NCBI RefSeq assembly: GCF_014656195.1
Contig: NZ_BNBY01000013.1
Location: forward strand, 62,001-126,000
DNA from: Kitasatospora xanthocidica
GTDB lineage: Bacteria > Actinomycetota > Actinomycetes > Streptomycetales > Streptomycetaceae
DNA length: 64,000 nt
Reading direction: 5' to 3'
Positions within the stretch are counted from its first letter, which is position 1. Each line of letters opens with the position of its first letter. This document shows, piece by piece, positions 44,000 to 52,002 of this stretch. The notes below the pieces were generated by a model. That model did no database searches and was not told the origin of the DNA. It saw only the letters and a list, made by a program, of their open reading frames with translations. The position numbers and the translations under genes were made by a program.

Positions 44000-45259
44000 A
44001 TGTCCGACCTGAAGACCGCGCTGACCGGCCGGCTGGCCGGCAGCGCCATGGAACTGCGCGACTTCCGCTTCCTCTGGGCCGGCCAGGCGGTCAGCGCCGT
44101 CGGTGACCAGCTGTTCAACGTGGCCGTCTCGCTGCGGGTGCTCGAACGCGGCGGCGACGCCGGCGACGTCGGGCTGGTGATCGGCGCCCGGATGCTCGCC
44201 ACGGTGCTGTTCGCGCTGCTCGGCGGCGTCTGGGCGGACCGGGTGCCCCGCCGGCGGGCGATGATCCTCGCCGACGGCTTCCGGCTGGTGGCCATCACGG
44301 TGGTGGTGCTGGGGGCGTTCGACACCGCGACCCTCTCGCTCGCCGTGATGACCTTCCTGGTGGGCAGCGGTGAGGCGTTCTTCCGCCCCGCGTACGGCGG
44401 GCTGGTGCCCTCCCTCGTCCCCGAGGACCGGCTGCTCAGCGCCAACGTCTGGCGCGGCAGCACGGAGAGCGCGGCGGCCGTGATCGGGCCGGCGCTCGGC
44501 GGCGTGCTGGTGGCCACCGTCGGCACCCGGGTGGCCTTCGCCGCCAACGCGGCCACCTTCGCGGTGAGCCTGCTCTGCGTCCTCGCCGTCACCGAGCCGC
44601 CGCTGCGGCGGCCGGAGGCCCGCTCCTCGATCCTCCGGGAGGCCAAGGAGGGGCTGGCGGCGGTGCGCCGGGTCCGCTGGACCTCGGCCCTGCTGGCGAT
44701 GACCGCGGTGCAGACCATGCTGGTCGTCGCCCCGCACATGGTCCTGCTGCCGGTCATCACCCAGGAGAGGTTCGCCGGGCCCTCCACCTACGGCCTGGTC
44801 ATCGCCCTGTTCAGCCTGAGCGGCTTCGTCGGCACGATCGTCGTCGGGCGGGTGAAGCTGAAGCGGCCGGGAACGAGCGCGATGGTCTTCAACGCGCTCT
44901 TCACCACCGTGCCGCTGGTGCTGCTCAGCCCGTTCTCGCTCTGGTGGGTGGTGGCCGGCTACATGATCGCGGGCTTCGCGATGATGCCCTTCAACACCCT
45001 TCTGCACACCGCGCTCCAGCGCCAGTTCGCCCCGTCGATCCTCGGCCGGGTCAGCTCGGTCGACTGGCTGTGCAGCCTCGCCCTGCTGCCGCTCGGCCTG
45101 GCCCTGATCGGGCCGCTGGCCGACGCGGTGGGCCGCACGACCGTGCTCGTCACCGCCGCGGTCGTCCAGCTCGGCACCGCACTGCTGGCCCTGACCGTGC
45201 CCGGCGTGCGCGATTTCCACCAGGAAGATGAGCCCGTTCTCGAAGACGCGGAGGTATGA
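44000..45259 (+). CDS. MFS transporter, probable peptide exporter
   Basis: 419-residue major facilitator protein with about 12 hydrophobic segments. The loop 2-3 motif is GVWADRVPRRRAM, and the N-terminus FRFLWAGQAVSAVGDQLFNVAVSL is typical of the enterobactin-exporter/MFS_3-like group. It is tightly placed between the aminopeptidase homologue (two bases) and the JmjC gene (one base), so it belongs to the peptide operon and is the obvious export route. Substrate assignment rests on context only. Confidence 0.88.
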   Translation: MSDLKTALTGRLAGSAMELRDFRFLWAGQAVSAVGDQLFNVAVSLRVLERGGDAGDVGLVIGARMLATVLFALLGGVWADRVPRRRAMILADGFRLVAITVVVLGAFDTATLSLAVMTFLVGSGEAFFRPAYGGLVPSLVPEDRLLSANVWRGSTESAAAVIGPALGGVLVATVGTRVAFAANAATFAVSLLCVLAVTEPPLRRPEARSSILREAKEGLAAVRRVRWTSALLAMTAVQTMLVVAPHMVLLPVITQERFAGPSTYGLVIALFSLSGFVGTIVVGRVKLKRPGTSAMVFNALFTTVPLVLLSPFSLWWVVAGYMIAGFAMMPFNTLLHTALQRQFAPSILGRVSSVDWLCSLALLPLGLALIGPLADAVGRTTVLVTAAVVQLGTALLALTVPGVRDFHQEDEPVLEDAEV

Positions 45260-45260
45260 C

Positions 45261-46253
45261 ATGGCGGTGGAGAAGCTCCTCGACGACCCGTCGAAGCTGG
45301 CGTCCATACGGGACACCGAGCCCTACGTCAGCAGGGACATGGGCGCACTGGACGACGTGTTCTCGACGGAGCTCGCGCAGCGGCTGCTCTTCGAACGCGG
45401 ACTGCGCACCCCGTACATCCGGCTGTGGCGCCACGGCCAGGACATCGGCGTCCGCAACGCCGCCAAACCCGGGGACGACGGCTCCGACGAGCGCCGGGTG
45501 CTGTCCGGGCTCGTCGACCCGCGGTACGCCGTGGCGCAGATGGGGCAGGGCGCGACCCTGGTCTTCCAGGCGATGTCCACCTACTGCCCCGAGGTGGAGG
45601 CCTTCTGCACCGAACTGTCCGGCGAGATCGGCGTCCCCGTCGCCGCCAACGCCTTCCTGACCCCGCCGCACTCCAAGGGCGCCGAGGCGCACTACGACCT
45701 GGCCAGCATCTTCCTCCGGCAGCTGGCCGGCTCCAAGACCTGGCGGCTGCACGAGCCGCCGATGCAGTGGCCGGTGAACCGCTCCAAGCCGGGCGTCACC
45801 CCGAAGACCCCGCTGGCCCTGGAGGTCACCCTGCACGCCGGGGACTGCCTCTACCTGCCGCGCGGCTTCTACCACGAGGGCACCACGGCGGACGAGGGCT
45901 CCGTGCACATCGCGTTCTCCGACGGCGTCGAGGACACCTGGACCCAGATCCTGCACGACGTGCTGGACCTGGCGGTCGAGCGCAGCGCGGCGCTGCGCGG
46001 ACGGCTGCCCAGCAAGGCCGAGGCGCTGAGCGGACAGTCGAAGGAGATCTGGCAGGAGGTCCGCAAGGACGTCTTCCACACCCTGGAGAACCTGGGCGAC
46101 GAGGTGATCTCGGCCCTGATCGTGCGCCGGCTCCAGGCCCGCGAGCAGCAGCTCAAGAAGGCGGAGGAGTCCTCGCTCACCGAGATCCTCGGGGTCGGGG
46201 GCACGGGCGTCGGCGGCGCGGGCGGCGCCGGACCGTCCTCCGGCGCGGCCTGA
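45261..46253 (+). CDS. JmjC/cupin-4 (ROX-type) oxygenase
   Basis: 330-residue Fe(II)/2-oxoglutarate oxygenase homologue of the JmjC ribosomal-oxygenase group. The ligand set is visible: HYD in GAEAHYDLASIFLRQ for the first two ligands, and GDCLYLPRGFYHEG followed by SVHIAFS for the distal His. LAGSKTWRLHEPP between them matches the family pattern. GGAGG six bases upstream decides the ATG; an alternative ATG 33 bases earlier, inside the exporter gene, lacks one. Its C-terminus is a winged-helix-like charged segment ending in a Gly/Ala-rich tail. Known members hydroxylate protein side chains (for example Arg or His of ribosomal proteins), so modifying the encoded peptide is a reasonable inference. 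It overlaps the next gene by one base. Confidence 0.85.
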   Translation: MAVEKLLDDPSKLASIRDTEPYVSRDMGALDDVFSTELAQRLLFERGLRTPYIRLWRHGQDIGVRNAAKPGDDGSDERRVLSGLVDPRYAVAQMGQGATLVFQAMSTYCPEVEAFCTELSGEIGVPVAANAFLTPPHSKGAEAHYDLASIFLRQLAGSKTWRLHEPPMQWPVNRSKPGVTPKTPLALEVTLHAGDCLYLPRGFYHEGTTADEGSVHIAFSDGVEDTWTQILHDVLDLAVERSAALRGRLPSKAEALSGQSKEIWQEVRKDVFHTLENLGDEVISALIVRRLQAREQQLKKAEESSLTEILGVGGTGVGGAGGAGPSSGAA

Positions 46254-47239
46254 TGGGCACCGGACGGGACGAGGCCGTCCGGGTCGGCATGACCCCGGAC
46301 GGCACCATGACCCTGGTCCGCAGCTACCACCGGGAGGTCCTCCGGCGCCTCGAACCGCTGCTGGGCGACGGACCGGCGCCCACCTGCCTGCACCCCGGCC
46401 TGGTCTGGGCCGCCACCCGGCCCGCCGCCGGGGACGCCGCCGGGCCCGCCGCCGGGGACGGCAGGCCGGAGGACCCCGCGGACGGACCCGCCCCGGACCC
46501 CGCCCGCACCGCCGAGCTGGTGCGGGAACTCTCCACCGCCGGTCTGATGCCCCCGCTGCGCCACCTCACCCCGGACGGCACGGCGGCCGACCCCGACTGG
46601 TGCCGCTGGGGCACCGGACAGCTCCAGGCCGACATCCGGCGGACCGGCGGCACCGGCGACGCCGACTTCGGCACGCTCGACCCCACCGAGGGCATCGCCA
46701 CCCTGGAAGCCGCCCGCCAGACCCTGCGCAGGGTCTGGCCGGAGGCCGCCCTGGAGACGGACCTGCTGATCCGCGTCATCGTGTACGTGCGCGGCGGCGC
46801 CTTCCGCTCCGCCACGCTCCGCCCGACCTTCGGCGCCGTCTACCTCGGCACCTCCAGCGTCGAGAGCCCCGCCGCCGCCTTCGAGGCGCTGCTGCACGAG
46901 ACCGGCCACCACGCGCTCTACCTGCGGAACTTCTTCGAGACGTACGTGACCAACGGCGACGTCCTGGTCAGCCACCCGCTGCGCCCCGACCCGCGGCCGG
47001 TCAGCGGGGCCGTCCACGCCGCGCACGTGCTCGCCCGGATGGCCCACGGGCTCGCCCGCTGGTCGGCCGAGCCGGACGCGCCGCCGGAGGCCGCCGCGCG
47101 CCGCGACGACGCCCTGCGGCGGCTCCGGGGGACGGTCGAGGCGCTGGAGCCGGCCGCCGAGTGGACGGACCGGGGCCGCGCCTGGTTCGACGACCTGCTC
47201 CGCTGGGAGAAGGAACTGACGGCGGCGCACCCGCTCTGA
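46253..47239 (+). CDS. HExxH-motif putative peptide beta-hydroxylase
   Basis: 328-residue protein with the zincin-like motif LLHETGHHALYL near residue 220, in a context (YLGTSSVESPAAAFEALLHETGHH) that resembles the HExxH family found beside RiPP precursors, some members of which are named 2-oxoglutarate-dependent peptide beta-hydroxylases. The N-terminal half has an Ala/Gly/Pro/Asp-rich disordered segment (about 60-85). The C-terminal part is helical, with DDLLRWEKEL near the end. The ATG overlaps the JmjC stop (TGATG), so the two should be made in equal amounts. It is the last gene of the operon, with a strong hairpin 19 bases later. It may instead be a peptidase, but context favours a peptide-modifying oxygenase. 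Confidence 0.78.
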   Translation: MGTGRDEAVRVGMTPDGTMTLVRSYHREVLRRLEPLLGDGPAPTCLHPGLVWAATRPAAGDAAGPAAGDGRPEDPADGPAPDPARTAELVRELSTAGLMPPLRHLTPDGTAADPDWCRWGTGQLQADIRRTGGTGDADFGTLDPTEGIATLEAARQTLRRVWPEAALETDLLIRVIVYVRGGAFRSATLRPTFGAVYLGTSSVESPAAAFEALLHETGHHALYLRNFFETYVTNGDVLVSHPLRPDPRPVSGAVHAAHVLARMAHGLARWSAEPDAPPEAAARRDDALRRLRGTVEALEPAAEWTDRGRAWFDDLLRWEKELTAAHPL

Positions 47240-47257
47240 CGCCGGCGCACCTGTGGC

Positions 47258-47288
47258 CCGGCCCGCCCCGGGATCAGGGGCGGGCCGG
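47258..47288. terminator. Bidirectional terminator between peptide operon and methyltransferase
   Basis: A perfect 12-base-pair stem (CCGGCCCGCCCC with its complement) and a seven-base loop begin 19 bases after the HExxH gene stop. The loop contains the stop codon of the convergent methyltransferase gene, so the hairpin can close both transcripts. Confidence 0.65.
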
Positions 47289-48008
47289 ACGCGCGCCCAC
47301 GACGAGCCACTGGGCCGGGAGGTCGATCCGCCGGCCGTCGGGGGCGGACTCGGTGGTGGCCAGCGGAAGGTCCCCGGAGGCGAGGACGGTGAGGCCCGCC
47401 GCCCGGAAGAGCTCGGCGAAGGCCTCGTCGGCGACCTCGCCGGGGGCGAGGCCGTGGGCGAAGACCGGGCGCAGCTTCGGCGGCGGCCCGGCGGGCCCCT
47501 GGGCGAGGTCCGACAGGACCTGCTTCGCGGCCGCGCGGAGCTCGACCACGAAGGCCCGGCCGCTCCCGCCGACCAGGGCGGCGACGGCCTCGGCGACCGG
47601 GCGGCGGTCGGCCGGCTCGCTCTGGTGGATCACCCCGCGCAGGTAGACGTTGGCGTCGCCGATGCGGTCGTGGAGCGCCCGGACGGCCTCCGCGTCGGTG
47701 GCGTCCAGCGGGGCGAACTCGGCCCGCCCGGCGGGATCCCGGCGCCTGGCCTTGTCGAGCGCGGCGGCGGACAGGTCGACGCCGAGGACCCGGGCGAACC
47801 GCTCGGCCAGGAAGCCGGTCTGGGTGCCGTTGCCGCAGCCCAGGTCGACGACGGGCAGCTCCGGGTCGGCCAGGTGGGGGTCGAACAGCGCGAGGTGGCG
47901 CTCCGCCGTCAGGGCGGGCGACGCGTCCCAGATCACCCCGCCCGGCTCCTCCGGCGCGTCCCGCCAGAACCCCTCCCAGGCGTCCCGGTACCGATTCGTC
48001 ACGCTCAT
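47274..48008 (-). CDS. Class I SAM-dependent methyltransferase
   Basis: 244-residue methyltransferase with a Rossmann-type SAM motif I VVDLGCGNGTQTGFLAERF (near residue 53), an acidic residue ending strand 2 (VLGVDLSAAAL), and a motif II-like DATDAEAV region. The start ATG follows AGGTCTCCGCC, a modest ribosome site. It converges on the peptide operon and ends in the shared hairpin, so it is not part of that operon but might still serve it. The fold alone does not give the acceptor. Confidence 0.85.
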   Translation of the reverse strand: MSVTNRYRDAWEGFWRDAPEEPGGVIWDASPALTAERHLALFDPHLADPELPVVDLGCGNGTQTGFLAERFARVLGVDLSAAALDKARRRDPAGRAEFAPLDATDAEAVRALHDRIGDANVYLRGVIHQSEPADRRPVAEAVAALVGGSGRAFVVELRAAAKQVLSDLAQGPAGPPPKLRPVFAHGLAPGEVADEAFAELFRAAGLTVLASGDLPLATTESAPDGRRIDLPAQWLVVGARPARP

Positions 48009-48116
48009 GGCGGAGACCTCCAGCTGTCACGCGTCGTCACTCACAGTGCCGGGACCGTGTCTATCGGTCCCGGGCCCCGGCGGCAAGCACCGTTCGGCGC
48101 AACACGGCCCCAGGTC

Positions 48117-49328
48117 TCAGGCCCCGGCGGCCCCGGCCCGGGCCAGGCGCAGCAGGTACGCGCCGGAGGCGGCGGCCAGGACGGCCATGCAGGCGGCGAA
48201 GACCAGGCCGGCGTGGGCCAGGCCGACCGGACCGGTCAGCAGGCCCACCCCGATCACCGGGACGGAGATGCCGAAGTAGGCGACCACGAACAGCGCCGAG
48301 AGGGCGCCGCCGCGGTGCTCGGCCGGGCTCGCGGCGGCGACCTCGCCGACCGCGCCGCGCAGCGCCATGCCCTGGCCCGCGCCGCCCACCAGGGCGCTGA
48401 GCACCAGCGGCGCGAGGACCGTCCAGGCGAGCGAGACGGCCAGCAGGGCCAGTCCGGCGATCAGCACCAGGCAGCCCAGCGGGATCGCCCGCGCGGTGCC
48501 CAGCCGGGGCACCAGCAGCTGGCCCAGGGTGGAGGCGAAGAACGCCGTGAAGACGATCAGGCCGACCACCGCGTGGTTGTGGACGCCCAGGTCGGTGCCG
48601 AGGAACGCGGGGCTGACCGAGGTGAAGACGCCCAGCAGGGCGAAGCCCGCGAACGCGGCGATCCCGGCCGGGACGAACACCCGGCGGACCTCCGGCGGCA
48701 GCGACGGCCGGTCGGGCCGCGCGGTGCGCAGCGGGCGGGCCCCGGCGACCGTCTCGGGCAGGCGCAGGGTGAGGGCGAAGGACCCGGCGACCAGCACCAG
48801 GTGCACCACGAACGGCAGCACCAGCGGGTCGGGCGCGTACTCGGCGAGCACGCCGGACAGCAGCGTCCCGCAGCCGAGCCCGCCCATGTTGGCGGCGGTC
48901 GCGACGAAGCCCGCCCGGGCCCGCCGCCCGGGCGGGGCGAGCTCCAGCACGTACGCGGTGCCGGTGCCGGTGAACAGGCCCGCCGAGAAGCCGGAGAGCA
49001 GCCGGCCGATCAGGAGCAGCGGCACGTCGTCCGCGGCGAGGAAGACGCCGGCGCTGCAGGCGGCGAAGCCCAGCCCGCAGAGCAGCACGGGCCGGCGCCC
49101 GACGGTGTCGGAGACGTTGCCGACGAGCAGCAGGACGCCGATGACGCCGAGGGCGTAGACGGCGAAGACGACCGTCACGGTCAGCTCGGAGAAGCCGATC
49201 TCGTCCTGGTAGAGCCCGTAGAGCGGCGTGGGCAGGGTGGTGCCGGCCATGCAGACGGCGAAGGCGGCGGCGGCCACCAGGTAGTGGAAGCGGCCCGTGG
49301 TCGGCCGGGCGGTCCGACGGTCGGTCAT
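48117..49328 (-). CDS. MFS transporter (drug-efflux type)
   Basis: 403-residue major facilitator with 12 predicted membrane segments. The loop 2-3 motif is GNVSDTVGRRPVLL, and motif C-like ATAANMGGLGCGTLLSG near residue 155 suggests an antiporter. The chosen ATG starts MTDRRTARP; a longer frame upstream has no Shine-Dalgarno sequence. It is co-directional with the methyltransferase 108 bases downstream, possibly as a two-gene unit. The substrate is unknown; drug or metabolite export is the family norm. Confidence 0.88.
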   Translation of the reverse strand: MTDRRTARPTTGRFHYLVAAAAFAVCMAGTTLPTPLYGLYQDEIGFSELTVTVVFAVYALGVIGVLLLVGNVSDTVGRRPVLLCGLGFAACSAGVFLAADDVPLLLIGRLLSGFSAGLFTGTGTAYVLELAPPGRRARAGFVATAANMGGLGCGTLLSGVLAEYAPDPLVLPFVVHLVLVAGSFALTLRLPETVAGARPLRTARPDRPSLPPEVRRVFVPAGIAAFAGFALLGVFTSVSPAFLGTDLGVHNHAVVGLIVFTAFFASTLGQLLVPRLGTARAIPLGCLVLIAGLALLAVSLAWTVLAPLVLSALVGGAGQGMALRGAVGEVAAASPAEHRGGALSALFVVAYFGISVPVIGVGLLTGPVGLAHAGLVFAACMAVLAAASGAYLLRLARAGAAGA

Positions 49329-49653
49329 CCGCCCACGATAGGCACCCCGCCCGGCCGGGCCGGGCACCGCGCGACGGGCGCTGGGCCGAATGGCGGTCGG
49401 CGGGCCGGCGCCGCGGGCGGTGTGGACCCGGCCGGCCGCCCTCCGCCCCGAGCCGAAGGGCGCGCCGGTGCCGAAAGTGAGGAGCGACCGGCGACCGACG
49501 GAGGAGGGAGCGCCGGAGCGACGGGTGTCGGCGCCGGGTCCGAGCGCCCGGAGGCGAGCGGGCCAGTACCGGCCCGGGGACCCGCCCCGGGCCGGTGAGG
49601 GGGCCAGGGGCGGGTCGCCGGTGTCGGTGCCGCCGGTGCCGGGGCGGGCGGCG
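49329..49653. other. Non-coding gap
   Basis: 325 very GC-rich bases between the MFS start and the phospholipase C stop, both minus strand. Open frames run through it but have no start context. It contains a terminator-like hairpin near the phospholipase end and presumably the MFS promoter, which I could not place. Confidence 0.5.
49579..49616 (-). terminator. Hairpin downstream of phospholipase C gene
   Basis: A perfect 10-base-pair stem (GACCCGCCCC with its complement) around an 18-base loop lies about 38 bases beyond the phospholipase C stop. The large loop makes it a moderate candidate. Confidence 0.4.
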
Positions 49654-51714
49654 TCAGTAGGTGAGGAGGCCCGGGTCCGACAGGCCCGGGGCGCCGGTCT
49701 CGACGTGCCCGGCCAGGCGGCGGACGAAGTCGGCCGTCGCCGTGGAGGTGACGCTGACGTCGTACCAGCGACGGCAGCCGCTCAGGTCGACGGTGCACGT
49801 GACCGTCGCGCCCCGGCGGACGGTGACGGTCTGCGGGGCGCCGCCGTAGGCGTTGGTGACGGTGAGGACGGCGTCCGCGGTGCCCGCGTTGGTGAGGGTG
49901 AGGTCGAGGTTGCCGGTGGTCGGGTTGTGGCGCGCGGTGACCTCGGGGCCGGCCGTCTTGCCGGGGTTGCGGAAGCGGCGCAGGAAGCCGTTGGGGCCGT
50001 GCACGGTGAGGTCGGTGACGCCCTTGGAGTAGGTGGTGTTCCAGGTGTCGGAGATCGACTTGCCCGCCTCGGCCGTGTACGTCCACGGGCCGTCGGTGCG
50101 GTTGGCGGAGGTCACCAGGAACTGGCCGCCGGCCGCCGCGCCGCCGCTGAAGGTGAGCCGGTACTTGCCGGCGGCGGTGTCGGCCGCGCCGTCCGTGTAC
50201 GGGGCGTACTTGAGCGGGCGGGTGGGCTTGGCGCCCGGCTCCTGCTTGGGCATGGTGCCGGTGGCGGGCGGGGTGGGCACGTAGTCGGGGTGCCGGTTGC
50301 GGTCCGGCGGGAGGTAGCCGGCGGTGGAGGGCAGCGAGGCCGGGGCGGGGTTGGAGGCGGTGAAGTCGAAGGCGGAGGTCAGGTCGCCGCAGACGGCGCG
50401 CCGCCACGGCGAGATGTTGGTCTCCAGCACGCCGAAGCGCCGCTCCATGAAGCGGATGATCGAGGTGTGGTCGAAGGTCTCCGAGCAGGTGTAGCCGCCG
50501 GTGCTCCAGGGCGAGACGACCAGCATCGGCACCCGCTGGCCGAGGCCGTAGGGGCCGGCCGCGTTGGAGGCGTTCCCGGCGAAGTGGTCGGCCGTGGTGG
50601 CGACGGTGGACAGGCCCTGGGAGGCGGAGGAGGGCGGGAACGGCGGCACGACGTGGTCGAAGAAGCCGTCGTTCTCGTCGTAGGTGATGAACAGCGCGGT
50701 GCGGGCCCACACGTCGGGGTTGGAGGTGAGCGCGTCCAGGACCTGCGAGACGTACCAGGCGCCGTAGTTGGCGGGCCAGTTGGGGTGCTCGGTGAAGGCC
50801 TCGGGGGCGGCGATCCAGGAGATCTGCGGCAGGGTGCCGGCCTGGACGTCGCGGCGCAGGCCGTCGAACAGGCCGTCGCCGGCCTTGGCGTTCGTGCCGG
50901 TGCGGGCCTTGTCGTAGAGCGGGTCGCCGGGCTTGGCGTTGCGGTAGTTGTTGAAGTAGAGCAGCGAGTTGTCGCCGTAGTTGCCGCGGTAGGCGTCGCC
51001 TATCCAGCCCCAGGAGCCGGCCGCGTCCAGGCCGTCGCCGATGTCCTGGTAGATCTTCCAGGAGACCCCGGCCTTCTCCAGCCGCTCGGGGTAGGTCGTC
51101 CAGCCGTACCCGGCCTCCTGGTTGCCGAGGACGGGGCCGCCGCCGGTGCCGTCGTTGCCGGTGAAGCCGGTCCACATGTAGTAGCGGTTGGGGTCGGTGG
51201 AGCCGATGAACGAGCAGTGGTAGGCGTCGCAGAGGGTGAAGGCGTCGGCGAGCGCGTAGTGGAACGGGATGTCCTGGCGGGTCAGGTAGGCCATGGTGGT
51301 GGCCGTCTTGGCGGGCACCCACTGGTCGTACTTGCCGTTGTTGAAGGCCTTGTGGCCGCCGGCCCAGTCGTGGTTGAGGTCCTGGACGAACTGCATGCCC
51401 AGGTCGTTCGCCTGGGGGCGGAACGGCAGCACCTCCTTCTTGGCGCTGTCCGTCTGGTGCCACACCGACCTGCCGCTCGGCAGGGTGACCGGGCGGGGGT
51501 CACCGAAGCCGCGGACGCCCTTCATGGCGCCGAAGTAGTGGTCGAAGGAACGGTTCTCCTGCATCAGGACGACGATGTGCTCGACGTCCTGGAGGGTGCC
51601 GGTGGCGCCCTGCGGGGCGATCGCGGCGGCCCGCGCGATGCTCTCCGAGAGCGTGGTGAACGCGGCGGTGGCGCCCGCGAGCTGGAGGAAACGACGACGG
51701 TTCAGCTCTGCCAT
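49654..51714 (-). CDS. Secreted phosphocholine-specific phospholipase C, Tat substrate
   Basis: 686-residue phosphoesterase of the bacterial phospholipase C/acid phosphatase (AcpA) family that hydrolyses phosphatidylcholine-type lipids outside the cell. The N-terminus MAELNRRRFLQLAG carries a twin-arginine motif followed by a short Ala-rich segment. Catalytic-region motifs are EHIVVLMQENRSFDHYFGAMKG, near residue 55, and later TYDENDGFFDHVVPP and FDHTSIIRFMERRFG. Two C-terminal beta-sandwich domains of unknown function (about 480-680) are typical of the family. The Tat-motif ATG is the natural start; an upstream in-frame extension has no signal character. It is a stand-alone gene with its own promoter, usually phosphate-responsive in related bacteria, though I did not identify a PHO box. 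Confidence 0.93.
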   Translation of the reverse strand: MAELNRRRFLQLAGATAAFTTLSESIARAAAIAPQGATGTLQDVEHIVVLMQENRSFDHYFGAMKGVRGFGDPRPVTLPSGRSVWHQTDSAKKEVLPFRPQANDLGMQFVQDLNHDWAGGHKAFNNGKYDQWVPAKTATTMAYLTRQDIPFHYALADAFTLCDAYHCSFIGSTDPNRYYMWTGFTGNDGTGGGPVLGNQEAGYGWTTYPERLEKAGVSWKIYQDIGDGLDAAGSWGWIGDAYRGNYGDNSLLYFNNYRNAKPGDPLYDKARTGTNAKAGDGLFDGLRRDVQAGTLPQISWIAAPEAFTEHPNWPANYGAWYVSQVLDALTSNPDVWARTALFITYDENDGFFDHVVPPFPPSSASQGLSTVATTADHFAGNASNAAGPYGLGQRVPMLVVSPWSTGGYTCSETFDHTSIIRFMERRFGVLETNISPWRRAVCGDLTSAFDFTASNPAPASLPSTAGYLPPDRNRHPDYVPTPPATGTMPKQEPGAKPTRPLKYAPYTDGAADTAAGKYRLTFSGGAAAGGQFLVTSANRTDGPWTYTAEAGKSISDTWNTTYSKGVTDLTVHGPNGFLRRFRNPGKTAGPEVTARHNPTTGNLDLTLTNAGTADAVLTVTNAYGGAPQTVTVRRGATVTCTVDLSGCRRWYDVSVTSTATADFVRRLAGHVETGAPGLSDPGLLTY

Positions 51715-52002
51715 GGGTGGGAGACCTCTGGGTGTCACGGGGTGGAGGACGGTGCCCCAAGGACAGCGCCTGCGGGGTACCTTCCGGCGGACCACTCATG
51801 ACTGCCCGCTGTACGGCGGACGAACGCCTTGAGTTGTCTGAACACGTTCTGTCGGGCGGTGGCGTCCGGGCGGCCGCGCCGAGCCGGGTCGCCGCATGTG
51901 GTCGGAGCCACACCCAGCGTGGTGAGGGCAGGTCCTGACGGGCGTTAGCCTTGGGTCCCCGGGGCGGGCGGACCGTCCGGTCGACCCGAGGGGAACAGCG
52001 GA

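Noticed and set aside
45228..45260. An earlier ATG for the JmjC gene
   Set aside because: It lies inside the exporter gene without a Shine-Dalgarno sequence, whereas the ATG at 45261 has GGAGG at ideal spacing.
51715..52002. A small gene or operator between phospholipase C and the LAL regulator
   Set aside because: Open frames here overlap the neighbours and lack ribosome sites. The short GAAC...GTTC palindrome near 51840 has only four-base arms and is not convincing as an operator.
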